Source of the DNA: Streptomyces sp. CB03234
GTDB taxonomy: Bacteria; Actinomycetota; Actinomycetes; Streptomycetales; Streptomycetaceae
Reading direction: 5' to 3'
DNA length: 64,000 bases
NCBI RefSeq assembly: GCF_001905885.1
Contig: NZ_LIYH01000008.1
Location: 62,001 to 126,000 of the forward strand
The translations under genes were made by a program, and so were the position numbers. Below the pieces are notes generated by a model. That model made no database searches, had not been told where the DNA came from, and was given only the letters and a program-made list of their open reading frames with translations. The stretch's first letter is position 1. Each line of letters begins with the position of its first letter. Below, piece by piece: positions 17,577-25,362 of this stretch.

Positions 17577-18032
17577 GGCTGATGCTCCTTGCCGGGGAGA
17601 GAGGAAGGGAGGGGGAGCGGGAGAGGAGCGCTCGCCGTCGAGGCGTGGGGATGGCGGCAAGCCTTCATAAACGAACGTCATATAACGTTGTTGCATGTCA
17701 CGCTTGCATCCGGCGGGCAAACGCGTCAAGACCCTGAGCCGTCCTCTCGGCAGATCCGGCAGTGCGACATGGACGGGGGTGACACAACGGCACGGGGGCC
17801 GGTAGCTTCTGCGTCCACACCGCCGCTGTGCGCACGCCACCGCAGCTTCCCCGCTGCCGCGCCCGGCCTCGACGATCGCGGCGGCCATGCTGCCCGACCG
17901 CCTCCGAGCAGCGGCGATTCCCTCCCCACGACCAGCAGGCCGACGCGTCGAGCAACCTCTCACGCCCCTGCCCCCGCGCGTCCCGCCCCCGGCGGACACG
18001 ACGCGCCCCACTCACGAAAACGGAGTCCCACC
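17577..18032. other. Intergenic region with operator and two divergent promoters
   Basis: These 456 bases hold no gene that I can support. Open frames here lack ribosome binding sites and family character. The segment next to the solute-binding-protein gene carries the operator copy at 17674-17697. The rest should contain the promoter of the DUF3237 gene, but no clear -35/-10 pair was found. Confidence 0.5.
17674..17697 (-). promoter_or_regulatory. TetR-type operator candidate, copy 2
   Basis: On the minus strand, toward the solute-binding-protein gene, it reads ATGCAAC, three bases, GTTATAT, one base, ACGTT, exactly as in the copy at 8187-8210. AACGT (17674-17678) and ACGTT (17685-17689) form a dyad. 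It lies about 100 bases upstream of the ATG. Confidence 0.65.
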
Positions 18033-18494
18033 GTGTCCTTCACACCTGCTCTCACCTTCGCGTTCGAGATCCGCGCCCAAGTCGCCGAGACGCTCCACAT
18101 CGGTCACGGCGACGGAGAGGTCACCGAATTCACCCCCATCGTCGGAGGCAGCGTGGAAGGGCCGCTGCTGCGCGGAAAAGTGCTGGCGGGCGGCGGCGAC
18201 TGGAGCAGCACCCGGGGCGAGGTCTGCGAGCTGGACGCGCGCTACCTGATCCAGGCCGACGACGGTGCGGTGATCGACATCGTCAACCGGGGCTACTACC
18301 GGCCCAAGTCCGACTGCCCGGACCAGTACGACGGCGACCTGCAGGTCTCGGAGGCCGGGCACTACTACCGGACCTCCCCCGCCTTCCGGACGGACGCGCC
18401 CGCCCACCGGTGGCTCGCCGAGACGGTCTTCGTGGGGCTCGCCCGCCCCGAGGGCGAGGACGTCGTCGCCATTCGCATGTACGCGCTCCAGTAG
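18033..18494 (+). CDS. DUF3237 domain-containing protein
   Basis: A 153-residue protein of the DUF3237 beta-barrel family (PTFAFEIRAQV-type start, IVGGSVEGPLLRGKVLAGGGDWSS core, then DARYLIQADDGAVIDIVNRGYY and a YRTSPAFRT segment near the end). Function is unknown; members often sit in aromatic and lipid catabolic neighbourhoods. GTG at 18033 is chosen because CGGAG precedes it and the family homology begins there. It is convergent with the MarR gene downstream, separated by a strong hairpin. Confidence 0.85.
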   Translation: MSFTPALTFAFEIRAQVAETLHIGHGDGEVTEFTPIVGGSVEGPLLRGKVLAGGGDWSSTRGEVCELDARYLIQADDGAVIDIVNRGYYRPKSDCPDQYDGDLQVSEAGHYYRTSPAFRTDAPAHRWLAETVFVGLARPEGEDVVAIRMYALQ

Positions 18495-18549
18495 GCCGGC
18501 GCCGCCGGTGGCCGGCGGGACACCCACCGCGCCACCGGCGGCGCCGGCC
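18494..18549. terminator. Bidirectional terminator
   Basis: Perfect 19-base GC-rich arms (18494-18512, 18531-18549), starting at the last base of the DUF3237 stop codon and ending 20 bases before the convergent marR stop. Confidence 0.8.
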
Positions 18550-18569
18550 ACCGCCAGGCACATCCCGCG

Positions 18570-19028
18570 TCAGGACAGCGCGCGGTAGGCACGGTTCAGG
18601 CAGTCGCGGAACCGGGCGGTCTCCTCCTCGTCGAAGTCCAGGATCATGCGCTCCTCCAGCCGCCGCGCCGGCTCGGCGTACTCGGCCAGCAGCCGGCGGC
18701 CGGCGTCGGCGAGGAGGACGACCTTCTCGCGCCGGTTGCGGGGGTTGGGCTCGCGGCGGATCAGGCCGCGGTTCTCCAGTGTGCGGACCATGTCGGCCAT
18801 GGACTGGGCCGTGACGAAGGAGTCCCGGGCGAGCTGCGCGGCGGACAGGCCGTCGTGCCGTTCCAGGACGGTGAGGGCCGTGTACTGCAGTGCCGTGATG
18901 CCGGCGGGCTTGAGCAGCTCCTCGAGGCGTGCGCGTACGACCAGTTCCGTCCGCTTGACCAGATAGAGCAGCGAGGGGCCGCCCGTGCTCACCCCTCCCC
19001 CCGTCCCGGACTTCGCCACTGCCTCCAC
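18570..19028 (-). CDS. MarR family transcriptional regulator
   Basis: A 152-residue winged-helix protein with LERHDGLSAAQLARDSFVTAQSMADMVRTLENRGLIRREPNPRNRREKVVLL as its DNA-binding core. I prefer the GTG at 19028 because GGAGG lies 7 bases upstream; longer in-frame starts would run through the operator region. It is divergent from the SDR-led catabolic operon. Two palindromic sites in the intergenic region are its likely binding sites, giving both autoregulation and control of the operon. Confidence 0.87.
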   Translation of the reverse strand: MEAVAKSGTGGGVSTGGPSLLYLVKRTELVVRARLEELLKPAGITALQYTALTVLERHDGLSAAQLARDSFVTAQSMADMVRTLENRGLIRREPNPRNRREKVVLLADAGRRLLAEYAEPARRLEERMILDFDEEETARFRDCLNRAYRALS

Positions 19029-19085
19029 GTCCACGCCTCCAAAGTGCTGCCGACCGGTCCTCGATGATGCGCCCACCCTAGGCCA

Positions 19086-19139
19086 TTGACAGGAATCCTG
19101 AGCATCGACCACACTCCAAACCATCAGGATTCCTGTCGA
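19086..19139. promoter_or_regulatory. Twin MarR operator with embedded divergent promoters
   Basis: Perfect 14-base inverted arms (19088-19101, 19124-19137). Each arm contains its own palindrome, CAGGAATCCTG (19090-19100) or CAGGATTCCTG (19125-19135), with centres 35 bases apart. TTGACA at 19086-19091 faces the SDR operon, and TCGACA on the minus strand (19134-19139) faces marR. Protein bound at either site would cover a -35 element. No convincing -10 boxes were found. Confidence 0.7.
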
Positions 19140-19215
19140 TCGCTCAGTGGCCGGCTGCCCCGTGCCGCTGCGCGCGCCCGGCCCTCCCCCACACACCACC
19201 AGAGAGGTGCACACC

Positions 19216-20127
19216 ATGGATCTGCACGGCAAAGTCGCGGTCGTGACCGGCAGCGGACGGGGGCTCGGGCTCGGTTACGCCCGGGCACTGGCCGCCGCCG
19301 GAGCCTCGGTCGTCGTCAACGACGTCGACCGCGACTCGGTCGACGCCGCGGTCGCCGCCATCACCGCCGAGGGCGGCAAGGCCACCGGTGTGGTGGCCGC
19401 GGTCGGCGACACCACGGCGGCCGAGCAGCTGGTGGACACGGCGGTGCGGGAGTTCGGACGCCTGGACGTGCTCGTCACCAACGCCGGCATCCTCCGCGAC
19501 CGCGTGCTGTGGAAGATGACGGACGAGGACTTCGACGCCGTGATCAAGGTGCACCTGCGCGGCACCTTCACCTGCGCCCGGGCGGCCGCGGTCCGGATGC
19601 GGGAGCAGGCGACCGGAGGCCGGATCGTCCTCATATCGTCGCCGGCCGGGCAGCGGGGCAACTTCGGCCAGACCAACTACGCCGCCGCCAAGGCCGGCAT
19701 CGTCGCCATGGCGCGTACCTGGGCCATGGAGCTGGCCAGGGCCGGCATCACCGTCAACGCCGTCGTGCCGGTCGCGGCCACCGAGATGACCAAGACCATC
19801 CCGGCCTTCGCACCGGTCATCGCCGAAGCCGAGCGCACCGGCGAGCCGCTGCCGGACTGGCTGCGCAAGGACGAAGGCCTGGGCACGGTCGAGGACGTCG
19901 CCGCGCTGATCACCTTCCTGGCCTCCGACGCCGCCAAGGACGTCACCGGACAGGCCATCGGCATCGGCGGCGACCGGCTGGCCCTGTGGGCGCACCCCAA
20001 GGAGAAGGCGGTCGCCTTCGCCGACGGCGGCTGGAGCGCCGGCGCGATCGCGGCGCAGTGGTACGACGGCGTCGGCGCCGAGCCGGAGACCTACGGCATC
20101 CCGGCGCCCAAGGCACCGGAGGCCTGA
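19216..20127 (+). CDS. SDR family NAD(P)-dependent oxidoreductase
   Basis: A 303-residue short-chain dehydrogenase. It has VVTGSGRGLGLGYARAL near residues 9-25, VNDVDRDSVDAAV after the second strand, NAGILRDRVLWKMTDEDFDAVIKVHLRGTF and the YAAAK active-site motif. The ILRD/KMTDEDFD pattern is that of the 3-hydroxyacyl-CoA dehydrogenase domain of peroxisomal multifunctional enzyme 2, so the protein probably oxidises a 3-hydroxyacyl-CoA. AGAGAGG precedes the ATG. It is the first gene of a four-gene operon ending in a MaoC hydratase. Confidence 0.9.
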   Translation: MDLHGKVAVVTGSGRGLGLGYARALAAAGASVVVNDVDRDSVDAAVAAITAEGGKATGVVAAVGDTTAAEQLVDTAVREFGRLDVLVTNAGILRDRVLWKMTDEDFDAVIKVHLRGTFTCARAAAVRMREQATGGRIVLISSPAGQRGNFGQTNYAAAKAGIVAMARTWAMELARAGITVNAVVPVAATEMTKTIPAFAPVIAEAERTGEPLPDWLRKDEGLGTVEDVAALITFLASDAAKDVTGQAIGIGGDRLALWAHPKEKAVAFADGGWSAGAIAAQWYDGVGAEPETYGIPAPKAPEA

Positions 20128-20128
20128 G

Positions 20129-21016
20129 ATGAGCGACCTCGCGCTCGACGTCACGCAGCTGACCGCCATCGACATGCACACCCACGCGGAGGTCTCCAAG
20201 GACGGCCACGGGTCCTTGAGCCCCGAGCTGCTCGGCGCCTCCGAGGAGTACTTCACGTCCCACGGCCACCGGCAGCCCACCATCGAGGAGATGGCCGCCC
20301 ACTACCGCGAACGCCGCATGGCCGCCGTGGTGTTCACCGTGGACGCCGAACACGCCACCGGTCACCCGCGCATCTCCAACGAGGAGATCGCCGAGAGCTG
20401 CGCCGCCCACCCCGGCGTCCTCATTCCCTTCGCGAGCATCGACCCGCACAAGGGCCGGGCGGGAGTGCGCGAGGCCCGCCGCCTGGTGGAGGAGTACGGC
20501 GTACGCGGCTTCAAGTTCCACCCCAGCATCCAGGCCTTCTCGCCCGACGACCGGCTCGCCTACCCGCTGTACGAAGCCATCGAGGAGCTCGGCGTACCCG
20601 CGCTGTTCCACACCGGCCAGACCGGCATCGGCGCCGGTGTTCCCGGTGGCGGTGGCATCCGGCTGAAGTACTCCAACCCCATGCTCGTCGACGACGTCGC
20701 CGTGGACTTCCCGCAGCTGCGGATCATCCTGGCCCACCCGTCCTTCCCGTGGCAGGACGAGGCGCTGGCCGTCGCCACCCACAAGCCGTACGTCTACATC
20801 GACCTGTCCGGCTGGTCGCCGAAGTACTTCCCGCCGCAGCTGGTGCGGTACGCCAACTCCCTGCTCCAGGACAAGGTCCTCTTCGGCTCCGACTACCCCG
20901 TCATCACCCCCGACCGGTGGCTCGCCGACTTCGAGAAGCTCGACATCAAGCCGGAGGTCCGGCCGAAGATCCTGAAGGACAACGCCGCCCGCCTGCTCGG
21001 CCTCCTCAAGGACTGA
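20129..21016 (+). CDS. Amidohydrolase family 2 protein (decarboxylase-like)
   Basis: A 295-residue metal-dependent TIM-barrel protein. DMHTHAE at residues 15-21 supplies two metal ligands, FKFHPSIQAF and HTGQTG follow, and the catalytic Asp is in FGSDYP near residue 255. This is the branch that includes ACMSD and gamma-resorcylate decarboxylase. It starts one base after the SDR stop. It may decarboxylate or hydrolyse an aromatic acid before or after CoA activation by the next enzyme; the substrate is not known. Confidence 0.9.
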   Translation: MSDLALDVTQLTAIDMHTHAEVSKDGHGSLSPELLGASEEYFTSHGHRQPTIEEMAAHYRERRMAAVVFTVDAEHATGHPRISNEEIAESCAAHPGVLIPFASIDPHKGRAGVREARRLVEEYGVRGFKFHPSIQAFSPDDRLAYPLYEAIEELGVPALFHTGQTGIGAGVPGGGGIRLKYSNPMLVDDVAVDFPQLRIILAHPSFPWQDEALAVATHKPYVYIDLSGWSPKYFPPQLVRYANSLLQDKVLFGSDYPVITPDRWLADFEKLDIKPEVRPKILKDNAARLLGLLKD

Positions 21017-21027
21017 AAGGGGTCGCC

Positions 21028-22575
21028 GTGTTGAACCAAGGCATCGGCTCCTGGCCGGCCCGCCGGGCCCGCAAGACCCCGGACCGGATCGCCGTCGTCC
21101 ACGAGGGCCGTACGTGGACGTACCGGGAGCTGCACCAGCGGGTGCTGCGCCTGGCGCACGCCCTGCGCGCCCTGGGTACGGGCCGGGGCGACCGGGTCGC
21201 GTACCTGGGCCCCAACCACCCGGCCTTCCTGGAGACGCTGTTCGCGGCCGGTGTGCTCGGGGCGGTCTTCGTCCCGCTCAACACCCGGCTGGCGGCGCCG
21301 GAGCTGGCGTACAACCTCTCCGACTCGGGGAGCACCGTCCTGGTCCACGCGCAGGAGCCGGCCGGGGTCGCGGCCGCGGCCGCCGCGGAGGCGGGCGTGT
21401 GCCACCGCGTCGCCCTCGGGGATCCGGGGACCGGCGCCCTCGGCTACGAGGAGCTGCTCGCCGGCGGCGGGACGGAGCCGCTGGACGAGGCGGTCGCCCC
21501 GGACGACCCGTGCATGATCATGTACACCTCGGGAACCACCGGACGTCCCAAGGGCGCCGTCCTCTCCCATGCCAACATCGTCTGGAACAGCGTCAACGTC
21601 CTGGTCGACATCGACCTGGCCGGTGACGAGGTCACCCTGGTCGTCGCCCCGCTGTTCCACACCGCCGGGCTCAACATGACCTGTCTGCCGACGCTCCTCA
21701 AGGGCGGGCGCGTGGTGCTGCTCGGCGCGTTCGACGCCGACCGCGTCCTGGGGCTCGTCGAAGCCGAGCGCGTGACGTACATGTTCGGCGTTCCCACCAT
21801 GTACGACGCCATGGCCGCCAGGCCCCGGTGGGCGGACACCGACCTGTCCAGCCTCCGCACCCTCAACTGCGGCGGCGCACCGGTCCCGGCCCGCACCATC
21901 GCCACGTACCTGGCGCGCGGCCTGGCCTTCAGCCAGGGCTACGGCATGACCGAGGCCTCCCCCGGGGTGCTCTACCTGGACCGGGAGCAGACCTCGGCCA
22001 AGGCAGGCTCCGCGGGCGTGCCGCACTTCTTCACCGACACCCGTGTGGTGCTGCCCGACGGCCGTGCCGCCGCACCGGGCGAGAGCGGCGAGATCCTCGT
22101 CTGCGGCCCCAACGTCATGTCCGGCTACTGGGGCCGGCCGGACGACACCGCGGACGCCTTCACCGAGGACGGCTGGCTGCGCACCGGCGACGTCGCCAGG
22201 ACGGACGCGGACGGGTACGCCTACATCGTCGACCGGGTCAAGGACATGTTCGTCTCGGGCGGGGAGAACGTCTACCCGGCCGAGGTCGAGGACCTGATCC
22301 TGAGCCATCCCGCCGTCGCCGAATGCGCGGTCATCGGTGTCGCCGACGACGTCTGGGGCGAAGTGGGCCGCGCGGTCGTGGTCCTGAAGCCCGGATTCCG
22401 CGCCGCCGACGCACCCGACGTCCTCGGCCACCTGCACGGCAGGCTCGCCAAGTACAAGATCCCCAAGTCGGTCGTCTTCGCCGGCGCCCTTCCCCGTACG
22501 GCCTCCGGAAAGATCATCAAGCCCGCCCTGCGCGCCGCCTACGCCGACGGTCCCAGCGACCCGGCGCACCCCTGA
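21028..22575 (+). CDS. Acyl-CoA synthetase (AMP-forming ligase)
   Basis: A 515-residue ANL-superfamily ligase. The phosphate-binding motif MYTSGTTGRPKG starts at residue 165, the adenine-binding region is GYGMTEASPG, and GWLRTGDVARTDADGYAYIVDRVKDMFVSGGENVYPAEVE is the hinge. The catalytic Lys lies in PRTASGKIIKPALR. It activates a carboxylic acid to its CoA thioester. GTG at 21028 is preceded by GAAAGGGG at 5 bases. A TTG follows directly as an alternative start. Confidence 0.92.
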   Translation: MLNQGIGSWPARRARKTPDRIAVVHEGRTWTYRELHQRVLRLAHALRALGTGRGDRVAYLGPNHPAFLETLFAAGVLGAVFVPLNTRLAAPELAYNLSDSGSTVLVHAQEPAGVAAAAAAEAGVCHRVALGDPGTGALGYEELLAGGGTEPLDEAVAPDDPCMIMYTSGTTGRPKGAVLSHANIVWNSVNVLVDIDLAGDEVTLVVAPLFHTAGLNMTCLPTLLKGGRVVLLGAFDADRVLGLVEAERVTYMFGVPTMYDAMAARPRWADTDLSSLRTLNCGGAPVPARTIATYLARGLAFSQGYGMTEASPGVLYLDREQTSAKAGSAGVPHFFTDTRVVLPDGRAAAPGESGEILVCGPNVMSGYWGRPDDTADAFTEDGWLRTGDVARTDADGYAYIVDRVKDMFVSGGENVYPAEVEDLILSHPAVAECAVIGVADDVWGEVGRAVVVLKPGFRAADAPDVLGHLHGRLAKYKIPKSVVFAGALPRTASGKIIKPALRAAYADGPSDPAHP

Positions 22576-22585
22576 AAGGAACCCC

Positions 22586-23044
22586 ATGCCCACCACAGCC
22601 CATGGCCTCGACCAGCTCACCTCCCTGAGCGGCGCCGACCTCGGCCGCACCGCCTGGCGGGAGATCACCCAGGAGCGGGTGAACACCTTCGCCGACGCCA
22701 CCGATGACCACCAGTGGATCCACACCGACCCGGAGAAGGCCAAGGAGGGCCCCTTCGGCGGGCCCATCGCCCACGGCTACCTGACCCTGTCGCTGATCAT
22801 CCCGCTCTTCAACGAACTGCTGCGGATCACCGGGATCTCCATGAGCGTCAACTACGGCCTGGACAAGGTCCGCTTCCCCAGCCCCGTGCCGGTCGGCGCC
22901 AGGGTCCGCCTGCACGGCGCCGTCGGTACGGTCGAGGAGGTCAAGGGCAACGGCGTACAGATGCCACTGACCTTCACAGTGGAGGTCGAGGGCAGCGACA
23001 AGCCCGCCTGCGTGGCCCAGGCGGTCTACCGCCACTACGCCTGA
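22586..23044 (+). CDS. MaoC-like enoyl-CoA hydratase
   Basis: A 152-residue single hot-dog domain. The catalytic Asp/His pair lies in DATDDHQWIHTDPEKAKEGPFGGPIAHGYLTLSL (about residues 36-69), the R-specific hydratase 2 motif. It would hydrate a 2-enoyl-CoA to the 3-hydroxyacyl-CoA used by the SDR of the same operon. GAAAGGA lies 7 bases before the ATG. Confidence 0.9.
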   Translation: MPTTAHGLDQLTSLSGADLGRTAWREITQERVNTFADATDDHQWIHTDPEKAKEGPFGGPIAHGYLTLSLIIPLFNELLRITGISMSVNYGLDKVRFPSPVPVGARVRLHGAVGTVEEVKGNGVQMPLTFTVEVEGSDKPACVAQAVYRHYA

Positions 23045-23061
23045 CGCCTCCTCGGCTTCCC

Positions 23062-23256
23062 CTACGCGGACGGCTCGTCCGGGTGGGCCTCGGTCTTCAG
23101 CGACCACGAGCTGCCCGGACACCCGAACGGCAGGGGCGGGAAGCGGTGACCCTTCACATCCGTGCTCCAGTGGTGCCCCGCGCCGCAGTCGCACTCGTAG
23201 ATCCCGCTGGCGGGAACGATCTCGCCGGGATGCCACCACGTCTTCTCCTCGCTCAT
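23062..23256 (-). CDS. Small putative zinc-ribbon protein
   Basis: A 64-residue hydrophilic protein with ECDCGAGHHWS (CxC and HH) and a later Cys in FPPLPFGCPG. The pattern GEIVPASGIYEC...KGHRFPPLP recurs in small bacterial proteins related to YjzC and may bind zinc, but the function is unknown. It is encoded opposite and convergent to the MaoC operon, with its start facing the archease gene. Confidence 0.65.
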   Translation of the reverse strand: MSEEKTWWHPGEIVPASGIYECDCGAGHHWSTDVKGHRFPPLPFGCPGSSWSLKTEAHPDEPSA

Positions 23257-23411
23257 GTCCCCTGTCTACGACGATGCTCCCCGCTCCGCGACCCGGGAGC
23301 ATCAGTCGGCTGCCCCCGTGACCGGCGCTCGGGCCTGACGCGTGCCGCCCGTGCCGTAACGGATGGCGCTAGGGACGCATGCGGGTGGGGTGAGAAGGGC
23401 ACGCGGTCGTC

Positions 23412-23867
23412 ATGGCCGGTGACTCGGACGACGACAGGCTGGACCGGAGCCCCGGGGCGAGCGGGCACCGCGCGGTGCCGCACACGGCCGACGTGCGCGT
23501 CGAGGCGTGGGGCGGGAGCCGTGAGCAGTGCCTGGTGGAGGCGGTGCTCGGGATGGTCGAGTGCTTCGCGGACGTCTCGGGGGTGCGGGCGACCGCCGTA
23601 CGGCAGGTGCAGGTGGCCGAGGGCAGCGACGACGACCTGCTGGCGGCGCTGCTGGACGAGGTCGTCTTCCGGCTGGAGGTGCACGGCGACGTGCCGGTGG
23701 ACGTCGAGGTGGAGACGGTGGACGGCGGGCTGGACGTACGGATGGCGGTGACGGACGTACGGTCCGTGCCGATCACCGGCGCCGTGCCCAAGGCCGTGTC
23801 GTGGCACGAGCTGCACCTGGCGCCGGATCCGTACGGATGGTCGTGCGCGGTGACGGTCGACGTCTGA
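23412..23867 (+). CDS. Archease
   Basis: A 151-residue protein of the archease family, the activator of RtcB RNA ligase that speeds guanylylation and multiple turnover. The N-terminal HTADVRVEAWG motif (about residues 24-34) provides the conserved Asp, and LAALLDEVVFRLEVHG and AVSWHELHLAPDPYGWSCAVTVDV are typical. It is convergent with rtcB, with 17 bases between the stop codons. The first about 20 residues are poorly conserved, so the start could be slightly later. Confidence 0.88.
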   Translation: MAGDSDDDRLDRSPGASGHRAVPHTADVRVEAWGGSREQCLVEAVLGMVECFADVSGVRATAVRQVQVAEGSDDDLLAALLDEVVFRLEVHGDVPVDVEVETVDGGLDVRMAVTDVRSVPITGAVPKAVSWHELHLAPDPYGWSCAVTVDV

Positions 23868-23884
23868 CCGACGTCCGGGAACAG

Positions 23885-25294
23885 CTAGCCCTTGACCACG
23901 CCGAGCGGGACCAGGCGGGCCACCTTGCGGCACAGTCCCGCGCCCTCGCTCGCCTCCACCACCGCGGTGACGTCCTTGTACGCCTCCGGGGTCTCCTCGG
24001 CCAGCCCCCGCCACGACACCGGCCGTACCGCGATGCCGTCCGCCTCCAGCCGGGCCCGCAGCTGCTTGCCGCCGATGGTGCGGGCCGCCTGGTGGCGGCT
24101 CATCACACGGCCCGCCCCGTGGCAGGTGGAGTGGAAGGCGTCGCCGCCGGGGACGCCGGTGAGGACGTACGAGGCGGTGCCCATGGTGCCGGGGATGAGC
24201 ACCGGCTGGCCCACGGCGCGCAGGTCCGCTGGCAGCTCCGGGTGGCCGGGCGGGAACGCCCGGGTGGCGCCCTTGCGGTGGACGCACAGCCGGCGCGGCC
24301 GGCCGTCGACCGGGTGCGTCTCGACCTTGGCGAGGTTGTGGGACACGTCGTACACGAGCGTGAGCCGGGCTTCGGCCTCGCGGCGGAAGACCCGGCGGGC
24401 CGCCTGGGCGAGCAACTGGCGGTTGGCGCGGCCGTAGTTGGCCGCCGCCGCCATCGCGCCCAGGTACGCGCGGCCCTCGGGCGAGTCGACCGGGGTGCAG
24501 GCCAGTTGCCGGTCCGGTACGCCGATCCCGTACCGGGCCATGGCCTTGTCCATCGCCCGGACGTGGTCCGAGCAGATCTGGTGCCCGAGCCCGCGCGACC
24601 CGCAGTGGATCATCACGCACACCTGGTCGGCGGCGAGCCCGAACGCGGCGGCCACGGCCTCGTCGTAGACCTCGGCGACCCGCTGGACCTCCAGGAAGTG
24701 GTTTCCCGAGCCGAGGCTGCCGACCTGGCCGAGCCCCCGCTCGCGCGCCCGCTCGTTGACCTGGTCCACGTCCGCGTCGGGGACGGCCCCGCCGTCCTCG
24801 CAGCGCCGCAGGTCGCGTTCCTCGCCGTGGCCCTCCTCCACCGCGTACCGGGAGCCTCCCTGGAGGACCCGTTCCAGCTCACGGCTGCTCAGCCGCCAGA
24901 CGCCACCCGGTCCGGCGCCGCGCGGGATCACCTGGCCGAGGCCGTCCATGAGCGGGTGCAGCACCGGATCCAGCGCCCGCCGGTCGCAGTCGGCGGCCAG
25001 CAGCCGTACCCCGCAGGAGATGTCGAAGCCGACACCGCCGGGCGAGACGACACCGCCCTCGTCGATGGCGGTGGCCGCGACTCCCCCGATGGGGAAGCCG
25101 TAGCCCCAGTGGATGTCGGGCATGGCGTACGAGGCGCTCACGATGCCCGGCAGCGTCGCCACGTTGACGACCTGCTCCAGCGACTTCTCCGCGTCCCGCA
25201 GCAACGCCCGGGACGCGAACACCACGCCCGGCACCCGCATGTCTCCCCGGCGGCCGATACGGAACCGGTAGGGGCCCTCTTCGACGTACTCCAT
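23885..25294 (-). CDS. rtcB: RNA-splicing ligase RtcB
   Basis: A 469-residue RNA ligase joining 2',3'-cyclic phosphate and 5'-OH ends with GTP and Mn2+. D91 and C94 in GFDISCGVR are metal ligands, GSLGSGNHFLEVQ and MIHCGSRGLGHQI supply further ones, and the His that becomes guanylylated is in HSTCHGAGRVMSR. The ATG at 25294 follows AGGAGG by 4 bases. The frame stays open for another 1.7 kb upstream, but that part lies inside the glycosyltransferase gene in another frame and is not coding. Confidence 0.95.
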   Translation of the reverse strand: MEYVEEGPYRFRIGRRGDMRVPGVVFASRALLRDAEKSLEQVVNVATLPGIVSASYAMPDIHWGYGFPIGGVAATAIDEGGVVSPGGVGFDISCGVRLLAADCDRRALDPVLHPLMDGLGQVIPRGAGPGGVWRLSSRELERVLQGGSRYAVEEGHGEERDLRRCEDGGAVPDADVDQVNERARERGLGQVGSLGSGNHFLEVQRVAEVYDEAVAAAFGLAADQVCVMIHCGSRGLGHQICSDHVRAMDKAMARYGIGVPDRQLACTPVDSPEGRAYLGAMAAAANYGRANRQLLAQAARRVFRREAEARLTLVYDVSHNLAKVETHPVDGRPRRLCVHRKGATRAFPPGHPELPADLRAVGQPVLIPGTMGTASYVLTGVPGGDAFHSTCHGAGRVMSRHQAARTIGGKQLRARLEADGIAVRPVSWRGLAEETPEAYKDVTAVVEASEGAGLCRKVARLVPLGVVKG

Positions 25295-25362
25295 CGCGGC
25301 CTCCTGAGGCAGCGCAGCGTCGCTGTCCGCGTTTCCCGCACCGCCCGGCATAAACCGCCGTG

